Shown here: piece after piece, positions 41,239-49,272 of the stretch | Layout of the letters: each line of letters starts with the position of its first letter | How positions within the stretch are numbered: the stretch's first letter is position 1 | Assembly (NCBI RefSeq): GCF_002994005.1 | Contig: NZ_POSN01000007.1 | Coordinates: 1-49,339, forward strand | Source: Apilactobacillus quenuiae | GTDB taxonomy: Bacteria; Bacillota; Bacilli; Lactobacillales; Lactobacillaceae | Direction of reading: 5' to 3' | DNA: 49,339 nucleotides | The notes under the pieces: generated by a model | The model's database searches: none | Seen by the model: the letters and a program-made list of their open reading frames with translations, nothing else | Told to the model about the DNA's origin: nothing | Position numbers and translations under genes: made by a program

Positions 41239-41946
41239 TTAAACATTTAATTCACTAAAGAACTTAGTAGCATCTGCTTTGATCATCTTAAATGGAAAAC
41301 TAAAATTAAGTTCTTCTTGATTAATTGCCAAAACTTGTGCTTTTGGATTACGATAATCCAATAATCCAGCAAACGGATAGACACGCATTGAAGTCCCGAC
41401 AATTACAACTAAATCAGCTTTTTCCATTAGGTTCACACTATTCATAATGTTTTCTTGATTTAAACCTTCATCATATAAAACAATTCCTGGTCTTAAAATT
41501 CCACCACAATTTTTATGAATTGGACTTTGCATATATTCATGCCAATCAACTGATTGATGACACTTTTGACAATAAACATTGTACAGATTACCGTGAAATT
41601 CAATTAGGTTTTTAGCATCTGCTTTTTGATACAAATCATCGACATTTTGTGTGACAATTGATGCACGATTTTGACGAGTTAGTTCTGCTTGTTTTTCATG
41701 GATTGCATTAGGTTTGGCATCCGGATAATACATATTTTCTTTTACAAAAGTATAAAAGGTATCTGGTTCATTATTTAAACAAGCATGGCTTAAATAGTAT
41801 TCAGCTGGTTTGCCAGTTGTATCAGTTGTGTATAAACCATTTTTAGAACGATAGTCAGGTATTCCTGATGCTGTTGAAACTCCAGCTCCTGTTAAGAATA
41901 CAATATGTTTTGCATTATCAAATAATGATTGAATTTCTTCATCCAT
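41239..41946 (-). CDS. Sir2-family NAD-dependent protein deacylase
   Basis: Removes acyl groups from lysines with NAD+. The 235-aa protein has the GAGVSTASGIPDYRS motif at residues 20-34, TQNVDDLYQKA, the catalytic His118 in LIEFHGNLY, and VVIVGTSMRVYPFAGL near 190. The zinc site has Cys126 and Cys129, but in the second pair the first Cys is His144 (IHKNCGG), giving Cys-Cys-His-Cys. This should still bind zinc but is unusual among sirtuins I know. The start is ATG at 41946 with GGAGG upstream. It lies between an HExxH protein gene and a DUF72 gene. Confidence 0.92.
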   Translation of the reverse strand: MDEEIQSLFDNAKHIVFLTGAGVSTASGIPDYRSKNGLYTTDTTGKPAEYYLSHACLNNEPDTFYTFVKENMYYPDAKPNAIHEKQAELTRQNRASIVTQNVDDLYQKADAKNLIEFHGNLYNVYCQKCHQSVDWHEYMQSPIHKNCGGILRPGIVLYDEGLNQENIMNSVNLMEKADLVVIVGTSMRVYPFAGLLDYRNPKAQVLAINQEELNFSFPFKMIKADATKFFSELNV

Positions 41947-41965
41947 TATAAAAAGCCTCCCAAAA

Positions 41966-42928
41966 TTATTTTCTAATGATGTATGGCATCTTTAATTCTT
42001 TAAATAAATCTTTAACTTTTAGTGAATATAACTTTTTGAAATATGCAGGACTGTCATCCATTCCTGTTGGTGCTGGTACAACAAATGAGTTTTGATCATC
42101 ACTCTTGTTAAAACCAACATATGCACGACGATTAGTATTACTTTCATGCATTTCTGAATGAAAGATTTCAAACATTTGTTGAACATTCAAGTTTAATTGA
42201 CGTTCTGAAACTACACTGGAAATCGTAGCATATTCAGTATTATGCAATGCAGGCAATCCCCACTCTATTAATTGTTTATCAAATGATTTAAATAATTTCA
42301 CAACATTACGACGTAAACCAAATGGTGAATCAGTAGGTTTTTCAGTAATGATTTCATAAATTTTGTCAGCTGCTTTTAAAGCCACCGGATAATCTTTTTC
42401 TAAAGTAGCACGAACTTTCTTATCAAAAGAATCACCATAAAATACGTGTGCGTCAATAAGTGTTAATAAACGTAATTCCATTGAATTATCTAGTTCATCT
42501 GATTCAGGTTCAATTGTATTTTGAATTCCCTTTAAGTACATTGATTCAATATCATCATTAATTAAATGATGTTTACGTTGTTCTGAAACTACTACGAAAT
42601 GTGAAACAATATCAAAAAGTTCGGTCCCCATTACTTGTAATTGTTCATCAATTTTTTCATTACCTGTTGATAATGAGAAAAATAGTTGTGGAAAACCACG
42701 TAAAGTCATTAATAAATGAATTAATTCATGTGAAGCAGTGTAATCAGGAGCAGATAAGTCAGAGATTTGTACAAAAAGATTTTTACCATCTTGTACTACT
42801 TGTGCTTGATCATGACGAACATATCCCGACTGTAATTGGCCGATAAACTGCACTTCAATTTTACCTGGGAAATATTTATTTACTACATTAATTAGTCCTT
42901 GTGTTTCTTTATTTAATTGAATATCCAT
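41966..42928 (-). CDS. HExxH-containing conserved protein (lactobacillus IpaB/EvcA type annotation)
   Basis: A 320-aa soluble protein with no signal peptide or membrane segment. Residues 67-71 read HELIH, within DYTASHELIHLLMTLRGFPQLF, the HExxH pattern of zinc metallopeptidases; a downstream Glu in VMGTELFDIVSHF near 103 could be the third ligand. Homologues in lactobacilli are labelled IpaB/EvcA family, a name that carries little meaning for function. Other visible parts are YATISSVVSERQLNLNVQQMFEIFHSEMH and the end LKMPYIIRK. The start is ATG at 42928. It is 19 bp after the HMG-CoA reductase gene and 19 bp before the sirtuin gene, so all three are probably one transcript. A peptidase role is inferred only. 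Confidence 0.75.
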   Translation of the reverse strand: MDIQLNKETQGLINVVNKYFPGKIEVQFIGQLQSGYVRHDQAQVVQDGKNLFVQISDLSAPDYTASHELIHLLMTLRGFPQLFFSLSTGNEKIDEQLQVMGTELFDIVSHFVVVSEQRKHHLINDDIESMYLKGIQNTIEPESDELDNSMELRLLTLIDAHVFYGDSFDKKVRATLEKDYPVALKAADKIYEIITEKPTDSPFGLRRNVVKLFKSFDKQLIEWGLPALHNTEYATISSVVSERQLNLNVQQMFEIFHSEMHESNTNRRAYVGFNKSDDQNSFVVPAPTGMDDSPAYFKKLYSLKVKDLFKELKMPYIIRK

Positions 42929-42947
42929 TTTATTTTCACCTTCGTTA

Positions 42948-44195
42948 TTATTTTCTTAAGTTTTTAATGATTGATTGGGCATCTTTAAGATTAGGATTGA
43001 CCATCTGACGCAGATTTTCTACAACATAAGATATATCTGCATCGTCAGCTCCTGCACTCATTGCTAAAGATTTTAGTTGTAAATTCATATGGCCTTTTTG
43101 AATACCTTCAGTAACTAGAGCTTTTAAAGCAGCTAAATTTTGAGATAATCCAACAGCTGCAGCCATTTGCATTAAGTCTTTTTTAGAATTAACTTTTGCA
43201 ATTTTTTGGTTGATTTTGACTTTTGGTAAAACTTTAGTGGCTCCACCAACAAAGCCCAGCGACAATGGAATCGTCATTTCACCAAATAGAGCATTATCTT
43301 CGATTTTAAAATTACTTAATCCTTGATAATGTCCATTACGACTAGCATAGGCATGCACACCACTTTCAACAGCACGCCAATCATTGCCAAGCGCCATAAC
43401 AAAAGCATCAATTCCATTCATAATTCCTTTATTATGAGTAGCTGCTCGATAAGGATCAATCTGTGCAATATATGATGCTTCAACAATTTTTTTAGCAACT
43501 CTTTCACCAGAAATGTCATTTTTACCTAACTGAGCAAATGAAACACTTCCAGTCACTTTTACCAAACTATCAATTGAGTAATTAGATAAAATGCTCATTA
43601 AAACATTTTCATTATGACTAGTCCTAATAAAACTTGCTAAAGCTTCTAACATCGAATTCATAATGTTAGCACCCATAGCTTCTGCAACGTCAACGAATAA
43701 ATCTAACGAGCAGTAGTTATTATCTAATTTTCGAACTTTAATTTTTTTAGCGCCACCACCATGTTCAATGATTGAACTATGAGCATTATTAGCCACTTTT
43801 AAAAGCTCATCATAATGAGTATTTACATATCCATAAAGTAAATTAACACTGTCTGTTTTAATAATAATTTGGCCTGTTAAATTATGGCTTATCACCTTTG
43901 TATGCAAGCCGTTACTTTTACTAAACATTCGTGCACCATTACTAGCAGCAGCAATGACTGAAGGCTCTTCAGTTACCATAGGGACAACTTTAGACATCCC
44001 ATCAATTATAAAATTAACTGCAATTCCTTCTGGTAAAGAATAGTCTGTAATATAATTTTCAATTAAATTGTTATTTTTTTGATTTTTACTAGCTGAAAAT
44101 TCATTAACTTCTTGATTATTTAAACCAGAAAAATCAGAAATGATATTTAATCTTTCATCATAGTCTTTATGATAAAAATGCTTAAAAGTGCCCAA
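42948..44195 (-). CDS. mvaA: hydroxymethylglutaryl-CoA reductase, class II
   Basis: Interconverts HMG-CoA and mevalonate, the committed step of the mevalonate isoprenoid pathway used by lactobacilli. The 415-aa protein has ENYITDYSLPEGIAVNFIIDG near residue 45, EEPSVIAAASNGA near 80, VDVAEAMGANIMNSMLEALA near 175, and THNKGIMNGIDAFVMALGNDWRA with the catalytic Lys. MTIPLSLGFVGGATKVLP also matches. The start is TTG at 44195 (MGTFKHFYHKD), because GAGAGGTG lies six to eight bases before it; an in-frame GTG at 44204 is part of that element. It leads the HExxH and sirtuin genes. Confidence 0.95.
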   Translation of the reverse strand: MGTFKHFYHKDYDERLNIISDFSGLNNQEVNEFSASKNQKNNNLIENYITDYSLPEGIAVNFIIDGMSKVVPMVTEEPSVIAAASNGARMFSKSNGLHTKVISHNLTGQIIIKTDSVNLLYGYVNTHYDELLKVANNAHSSIIEHGGGAKKIKVRKLDNNYCSLDLFVDVAEAMGANIMNSMLEALASFIRTSHNENVLMSILSNYSIDSLVKVTGSVSFAQLGKNDISGERVAKKIVEASYIAQIDPYRAATHNKGIMNGIDAFVMALGNDWRAVESGVHAYASRNGHYQGLSNFKIEDNALFGEMTIPLSLGFVGGATKVLPKVKINQKIAKVNSKKDLMQMAAAVGLSQNLAALKALVTEGIQKGHMNLQLKSLAMSAGADDADISYVVENLRQMVNPNLKDAQSIIKNLRK

Positions 44196-44264
44196 AACAA
44201 ACACCTCTCATATTTTTAATTCTATATTATACAATGATAACATTTATTAAAAGATTAATAATTA

Positions 44265-44301
44265 AAAAGGTTTTTAACCTTTAATTTAAGATTAAAAACC
44301 A
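44265..44301 (-). terminator. terminator after the ppx/gppA gene
   Basis: On the minus strand GGTTTTTAA pairs with TTAAAAACC across an A/T-rich loop, followed by TTTTTAATT. It lies between the exopolyphosphatase-family gene and the HMG-CoA reductase gene. Confidence 0.7.
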
Positions 44302-44304
44302 AAA

Positions 44305-45237
44305 TTAATACTTTCTATAGTGTTTATTAATGTATTCGTTAATAATCCCTTCTCTGACACCACCATCTGAAAACACAACTCTTCTAGAATCTAGTTCATC
44401 TAAAAGGGTTATTAATGGTAATAATCCACCTAGAATTATATCTGCACGATCTTTTTCTAAACCATTCACATTTTTTCGATCAGATAAGTTTTTACGTAAT
44501 AGCATCTCATAAGTTCCTAAAATACGATGTTGATTCAAATGATAGCCATTTAAATAATCAATATTATGAAAATGCTGGTGATTACGATTAATACGAGCCA
44601 AAGTTCTAGCAGCACCACCAAGTAAAACAATTTGATAATGGTCGGCTTTATTCAACCATGGAACTCGATGGAAAACATTTTTTAAAAAACGTTGCGCATT
44701 GAATAAATCAGCACCATTAACATAATTTTTTAAGTTAAAGCGCTCGGAAATATTAACAGAGCCAACTGGAATACTGATTAAATCACGTCTCTTTCGACCA
44801 CGAACTCTAACTAATTCAATACTAGCCCCACCAATATCCATAATCACATAATCATTCATTTTAACTCGATTAATAACACCTAGATAATCATAGTATGCTT
44901 CTTCGCGTCCTGATAGTACACGAACATTTAAGCCAACTTTTTTACGTACTTTTTTTAAAAATGACTTCTGATTTTTAGCTTGGCGAACAGCTGCCGTTGC
45001 AATCGTAATAACCGTTGGATTAGGAACACTACTATAAATTTGTTTAAAAGATTTAAGAGAATCTATTGTCCGATTAATTGCTGTAGGAGTTAAATACTTT
45101 TCAGGTCCCATTCCTTCTGATAAACGGCTACTACTTTTGCAACGTCTTACTTCTGTGCAAAAACCATCTAAATCAATTTTATAGATGGCCATTCTTGATG
45201 AATTAGAACCAATATCTACAATTACTAAATTTTTCAT
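44305..45237 (-). CDS. Ppx/GppA family phosphatase
   Basis: An ASKHA-fold hydrolase of inorganic polyphosphate or pppGpp. Motifs: LVIVDIGSNSSRMAIY at the start (phosphate 1), TVITIATAAVRQAKN and LSGREEAYYDYLGVINR in the middle, YVIMDIGGASIELVRV (phosphate 2) near residue 133, and IVLLGGAARTLARINR (adenosine) near 205. At 310 aa it is the short form, with only the N-terminal two ASKHA lobes and no C-terminal HD-like domain, so polyphosphatase versus pppGpp activity cannot be decided. The start is ATG at 45237 with GGTGGA upstream. It lies 36 bp after trpS. Confidence 0.9.
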   Translation of the reverse strand: MKNLVIVDIGSNSSRMAIYKIDLDGFCTEVRRCKSSSRLSEGMGPEKYLTPTAINRTIDSLKSFKQIYSSVPNPTVITIATAAVRQAKNQKSFLKKVRKKVGLNVRVLSGREEAYYDYLGVINRVKMNDYVIMDIGGASIELVRVRGRKRRDLISIPVGSVNISERFNLKNYVNGADLFNAQRFLKNVFHRVPWLNKADHYQIVLLGGAARTLARINRNHQHFHNIDYLNGYHLNQHRILGTYEMLLRKNLSDRKNVNGLEKDRADIILGGLLPLITLLDELDSRRVVFSDGGVREGIINEYINKHYRKY

Positions 45238-45273
45238 TCCAATCCACCTTAATCAAAAGTATCTAAAAACTGA

Positions 45274-46293
45274 TTATTTAAAATAATTGATACCAATAGC
45301 ATCTCTTACTTCATCCAAGGTCTTACTAGCAACTTTATTAGCTTTCTCACTACCTGCTTTTAAGATGTCATAAACTGCTTGAGGATCTTTAGCATACATT
45401 TCTCGACGTTCTCTAATTGGTTGCAATTCAGCTTGTAATACTTCATTCAAATAACGTTTAATTTTGACATCGCCTAAACCACCATGAGAATATTGATCTT
45501 TTAAATCTTGCACCTTTTGTTTATCATCGGCAAAAATGTCTAGATAAGTAAACACCGTATTTCCTTCAACTTTGCCAGGATCTTCAACATGAATATGATT
45601 TGGATCAGTGTACATAGACATAACTTTCTTTTTAATAGTATTAGCATCATCTGATAGATAAATGCAGTTATTTAATGATTTACTCATCTTAGCGTTACCA
45701 TCCAAGCCAGGAATACGTCCCATTCCCTTAGGTGGAAAATATCCTTCAGGCTCTACTAAAATATCTTTACCATAAATATTATTAACACTTCTAACGATTT
45801 CTCTCGTTTGTTCCAACATTGGTTCTTGATCTTCACCAACTGGAATTGTATCAGCTTTAAATGCAGTGATATCGGCAGCTTGACTAACTGGGTAAATAAA
45901 GAATCCAGCAGGTACACTTTCACCAAACTTCTTTTGTTGAATTTCATTCTTAACAGTTGGGTTGCGTTTTAATCTATTTACAGATACCAAATTTAAGTAA
46001 TGCATTGTTAATTCATTCAAAGCTGGTATTTGTGATTGAACTAAGATAGTCGATTTCTTAGGATCAATTCCAACTGCCAAGTAATCTAATGCTACTTGTA
46101 ATAATGAATGTCTGATTTTTTCTGGATCACGAGCATTATCAGTTAATGCCTGCATATCAGCAATCATAATGTTTGTGTCATATTTACCAGAATTCTGTAA
46201 TTCCACACGATTCTTTAATGAACCTACATAGTGTCCAATATGCAATTTACCAGTTGGACGGTCACCAGTTAAAATTACTTTTTTCTTTGTCAA
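45274..46293 (-). CDS. trpS: tryptophanyl-tRNA synthetase
   Basis: Charges tRNA-Trp. The 339-aa class I enzyme has the HIGH motif [13 protein letters not shown] near residue 12, [31 protein letters not shown], and KMSKS in [15 protein letters not shown] near 195. I place the start at TTG, 46293: the sequence AAAGGATGAT acts as the ribosome-binding site six to eight bases upstream. The ATG at 46302, three codons earlier, is embedded in that site. A T-box leader with specifier TGG and a terminator controls the gene (separate entries). Its promoter is divergent from that of helD. Confidence 0.96.
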   Translation of the reverse strand: MTKKKVILTGDRPTGKLHIGHYVGSLKNRVELQNSGKYDTNIMIADMQALTDNARDPEKIRHSLLQVALDYLAVGIDPKKSTILVQSQIPALNELTMHYLNLVSVNRLKRNPTVKNEIQQKKFGESVPAGFFIYPVSQAADITAFKADTIPVGEDQEPMLEQTREIVRSVNNIYGKDILVEPEGYFPPKGMGRIPGLDGNAKMSKSLNNCIYLSDDANTIKKKVMSMYTDPNHIHVEDPGKVEGNTVFTYLDIFADDKQKVQDLKDQYSHGGLGDVKIKRYLNEVLQAELQPIRERREMYAKDPQAVYDILKAGSEKANKVASKTLDEVRDAIGINYFK

Positions 46294-46308
46294 ATTTATC
46301 ATCCTTTC

Positions 46309-46487
46309 AAAAAAGGCATCCCATTGTTAAATAAACAATAGGACGCCTTCACGCGGTACCACCTAATTTGCAAAATGCCTCTCTGCGATAAGGGTGCATA
46401 CCCATTTTCAATCCAATTCGCTTTCCCGATCAATCTCAGCAAAATGATGACCTCTCTGTAGTTGGTTAGCTAATATCTCTTATAATC
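46309..46487 (-). promoter_or_regulatory. trpS: T-box leader (tryptophan) of trpS
   Basis: The minus strand carries the T-box core AGGTGGTACCGCG (46352-46364). An intrinsic terminator follows it (46309-46346), a 12-bp stem GGCGTCCTATTG with CAATGGGATGCC (two G-U pairs) and a T run. Upstream AGAGAGG (46451-46457) and a stem I region fit the family. The specifier is TGG at 46413-46415 (GAATTGGA context), the Trp codon. Uncharged tRNA-Trp would stabilise the antiterminator and turn trpS on. Exact stem pairings were not folded in full. Confidence 0.92.
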
Positions 46488-46493
46488 ATTTAT

Positions 46494-46522
46494 ATTTTAC
46501 TGGATTTAATAGTATCTGTCAA
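46494..46522 (-). promoter_or_regulatory. trpS: trpS promoter
   Basis: On the minus strand there is a perfect -35 TTGACA (46517-46522), a 17-nt spacer and a -10 TAAAAT (46494-46499). It is placed to start transcription just before the T-box leader. Confidence 0.88.
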
Positions 46523-46534
46523 AGTTGCTATCCA

Positions 46535-46563
46535 TTGACATTTTAGCTAAATCTCATTAAAAT
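46535..46563 (+). promoter_or_regulatory. helD: helD promoter
   Basis: A perfect -35 TTGACA (46535-46540), a 17-nt spacer and a -10 TAAAAT (46558-46563) give a leader of about 43 nt. It is divergent from the trpS promoter, with the two -35 boxes 12 bp apart and the same -10 sequence. Confidence 0.85.
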
Positions 46564-46612
46564 TGTCTAGCATATTTGAACGAATTGCATTATAAAATTG
46601 AGGGGGACTATA

Positions 46613-48916
46613 ATGGACGCTCAAGATTTAAAAGATGAACAAAAACGTGTTAACTATGTAGTAGAAAAATTAGGTCATCGTTTAGAACAAACACAAATGG
46701 AATATGATCAAGCACATAGTGAAACTAAAAGAGTTCAACAAAACTATGGTAACAATACTTCTGTTAACTATTTTGAAGTAGATGATCGTATCGAAACATC
46801 CGCTGATTTACAACAGCAAAGAGGCTTAGTTAATAATGTTATTCAAAATGAAGCAATTATCAAAAACCAATTACAAACTTATAAAAGACTATCAAATTCA
46901 CCTTACTTTGGTCGAATCGATATCTTAGATGATGGTGAAAAAGAAAATGAAAAATTATATATTGGAACTGCATCTTTTGTTGATGATAATGATAATTTCT
47001 TAGTTTATGATTGGCGTGCTCCTATTTCTAGTATTTATTATAATGGAACTTTAGGTAAAGTTAATTATTCAACGCCTGCCGGTAAACAAAGTACTGATTT
47101 AGTAAAAAAGCGTCAATTTCAAATTAAAAATGGCCATATAGATAATATGTTTGATACTAATGAGACTGTTGGCGATGAAATGCTACAAAGTGCATTAGGT
47201 GGCCAAAATGATGAGACTATGCAAAATATTGTTGCAACTATTCAAAGTGAACAAAATGACATTATTAGAGATACTAATAGTGACTTATTAGTGGTACAAG
47301 GTGTTGCTGGTTCTGGTAAAACTTCTGCAATTTTACAAAGAATTGCTTTTTTACTATATCATAGTAGAAGTTCACTAGAAGCTGATCAAATTATTTTGTT
47401 TTCCCCTAATCGATTATTTTCACACTATATTTCTGATGTTTTACCTAGTTTGGGTGAACGTAATATGCGCCAAGTAACCCTTAAAGAATTTATTGATAAT
47501 CGATTTGAAGGACTAAAAGTTCAAGGTTTATTTGACAGATATGAAAATGAAGTTAATTTAGATGATAAGTCAGCAGCAATCAGGAATTTCAAAGAAAGTC
47601 ATAAATATATGAAGCAAATTTATAATTATTCTGAAAACATCAATGCTAAAAATATGTTTTTCAATGATTTAATGCTAGATGGACAGGTTATTTTCGATAA
47701 TGAAGTGATTGAAAATATTTATGATGAACAACCTAAACTAATGAAAGCTGCTGATAAGTTCTTGAATACTAAGAATCGATTAATCAAACTTTTGAAAAAA
47801 AGAATTGAACTTGAAGTATATAAACCATGGGTTGATGAGAAAATTGATCAACTTAATTCAGAACAATACCACGATTTTATTGATGGTCATGAATTGGGAA
47901 GCTTCCAAGATGAAGACGATGAAAGATACTTCATTGCTAAGCAAATTGTAACTGAACATTTTAGAAAAATGTATGATGCTATCTATAACGGAAACTTCTT
48001 TGATCCTTATGCCCAATATATGAATTTTATGAAACAAATCAATTTAGATAAAACTATTAATAAAAATGATTGGAAAAATAATATTGATAATTATGATAAG
48101 CAAATAGAGTTGCACAGACTTGATCTGGATAATGCAGCTCCAGTTCTATATCTTCGTGATCTATTAATGGGTGGCGGACAAAACCAAAAAATGCAATATT
48201 TATTTGTCGATGAGATGCAAGATTATTCAATTGCACAATTAATTTACATTAAACATGCTTTTCCTAGAACAAAAATTAATTTGATTGGCGATAGTGAACA
48301 AGCTCTATTCAAAGAAGTTGAATCCCCAGAAACACTACTAAATAAATTAAATGATGCTTTTGCAACTAAAAGATCAAGATTAATAACATTAAATCGCTCA
48401 TATCGTTCTACCTATCAAATAACTAATTTTGCTAAATCATTATTGCCTAATGGTAATAAAATTGAAGCTTTTAATCGTCAAGGACCATCACCAGAAATTA
48501 TTATCAGACATAGTTCAACAGATGGTATAGATTCATTAATTAAGAAGGCAAAAGAAGAATTAAAAACTGAGGGAACCGTTGCGGTTATTACTAAAAATTT
48601 AGTTGAAGCAAAAGAAGTTTATCAACATATAACTACAAAAATAGATTCAACCCTGCTTTCAGATACTGATCGTTCATTACCTAATGGTGTTGTAGTAATG
48701 CCGATATATTTGGCTAAAGGGTTAGAATTTGATTCAGTAATTGCTTGGAATATTTCTGCTGAAAACTACAGTTCTAATAAGTTAATCGGTACATTATATA
48801 CAATTGCTACAAGATCAATGCATCATTTAGCATTAATAAGTATTGGAAGTGTATCTCCTATTATTAAAAATGCTAATCTACCAGTTAATGAATTAAATAT
48901 TAATCATCAAATATAA
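46613..48916 (+). CDS. helD: HelD-type RNA polymerase recycling motor ATPase
   Basis: A UvrD/Rep-like SF1 ATPase which in Firmicutes binds RNA polymerase and helps release it from DNA. The 767-aa protein has an N-terminal coiled-coil arm (about residues 1-90), then YDWRAPISSIYYNG, Walker A VVQGVAGSGKTSAILQR near residue 230, YLFVDEMQDYSIAQ (Walker B) near 535, and LIGDSEQALF. ITLNRSYRSTYQITNFA follows, and VMPIYLAKGLEFDSVIAWN lies near the end. The start is ATG at 46613 with GAGGGGG upstream; an in-frame TTG at 46598 is inside that element. The C-terminus looks complete. It has its own promoter and terminator. Confidence 0.92.
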   Translation: MDAQDLKDEQKRVNYVVEKLGHRLEQTQMEYDQAHSETKRVQQNYGNNTSVNYFEVDDRIETSADLQQQRGLVNNVIQNEAIIKNQLQTYKRLSNSPYFGRIDILDDGEKENEKLYIGTASFVDDNDNFLVYDWRAPISSIYYNGTLGKVNYSTPAGKQSTDLVKKRQFQIKNGHIDNMFDTNETVGDEMLQSALGGQNDETMQNIVATIQSEQNDIIRDTNSDLLVVQGVAGSGKTSAILQRIAFLLYHSRSSLEADQIILFSPNRLFSHYISDVLPSLGERNMRQVTLKEFIDNRFEGLKVQGLFDRYENEVNLDDKSAAIRNFKESHKYMKQIYNYSENINAKNMFFNDLMLDGQVIFDNEVIENIYDEQPKLMKAADKFLNTKNRLIKLLKKRIELEVYKPWVDEKIDQLNSEQYHDFIDGHELGSFQDEDDERYFIAKQIVTEHFRKMYDAIYNGNFFDPYAQYMNFMKQINLDKTINKNDWKNNIDNYDKQIELHRLDLDNAAPVLYLRDLLMGGGQNQKMQYLFVDEMQDYSIAQLIYIKHAFPRTKINLIGDSEQALFKEVESPETLLNKLNDAFATKRSRLITLNRSYRSTYQITNFAKSLLPNGNKIEAFNRQGPSPEIIIRHSSTDGIDSLIKKAKEELKTEGTVAVITKNLVEAKEVYQHITTKIDSTLLSDTDRSLPNGVVVMPIYLAKGLEFDSVIAWNISAENYSSNKLIGTLYTIATRSMHHLALISIGSVSPIIKNANLPVNELNINHQI

Positions 48917-48957
48917 AAGGTGTACTACTATTTTTTATAGTAGTACACCTTTATTTT
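48916..48957. terminator. bidirectional terminator between helD and tRNA-Thr
   Basis: A perfect 15-bp stem (AAAGGTGTACTACTA at 48916-48930 with its complement at 48938-48952) has T or A tracts on both sides. It ends helD on the plus strand and the rRNA-tRNA unit on the minus strand. Confidence 0.95.
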
Positions 48958-48959
48958 TA

Positions 48960-49032
48960 AGCCGTTTCCGGGATTTGAACCCGGGACCTCTTCCTTACCA
49001 TGGAAACGCTCTACCTTCTGAGCTAAAACGGC
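48960..49032 (-). tRNA. tRNA-Thr (GGU anticodon)
   Basis: On the minus strand a full cloverleaf can be drawn. The acceptor arm is GCCGTTT with AAACGGC, and the D stem GCTC with GAGC. The anticodon stem is TTTCC with GGAAG around loop ATGGTAA, giving anticodon GGT (reads ACC and ACU). The T arm is CCGGG with CCCGG around TTCAAAT. The discriminator base would be T, and CCA is not encoded. It lies downstream of 5S, on the same strand. Confidence 0.96.
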
Positions 49033-49041
49033 ATGTATAAT

Positions 49042-49075
49042 AAAAAGCCCTCGATAATTAAACCGAGGACTCTTT
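49042..49075 (-). terminator. terminator-like hairpin between 5S and tRNA-Thr
   Basis: On the minus strand AGTCCTCG pairs with CGAGGGCT (eight pairs, one G-U) around a loop of about ten bases, followed by TTTT. It lies after 5S and only about 10 bases before the tRNA-Thr 5' end, so the tRNA must rely on read-through. Confidence 0.75.
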
Positions 49076-49086
49076 ATTTAATATTA

Positions 49087-49203
49087 GCGCGGCAACTTCC
49101 TACCCTTGCAAGAGGCGATCCTCTAACTACTCTCGGCGTTTAGAAGCTTAACTGCTGTGTTCGGCATGGGAACAGGTGTATCCTTCTAGCTATCGCCACC
49201 ACA
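49087..49203 (-). rRNA. rrf: 5S ribosomal RNA
   Basis: On the minus strand the gene reads TGTGGTGGCGATAGCTAGAA near the 5' end. The conserved ACACCTGTTCCCATGCCGAA loop follows, with GTAGGAAGTTGCCGCGC at the 3' end, where it pairs with the 5' end as helix I. The length of 117 nt is typical. Ends are estimated from helix I pairing. The RNase M5 that matures it is encoded at 36838-37392. Confidence 0.96.
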
Positions 49204-49272
49204 CTATTCTTTTAAAAGAACTTCGTTCTTTCAAAACTAGATATTATTATTCCTTTAGAGAACCACCTTACT

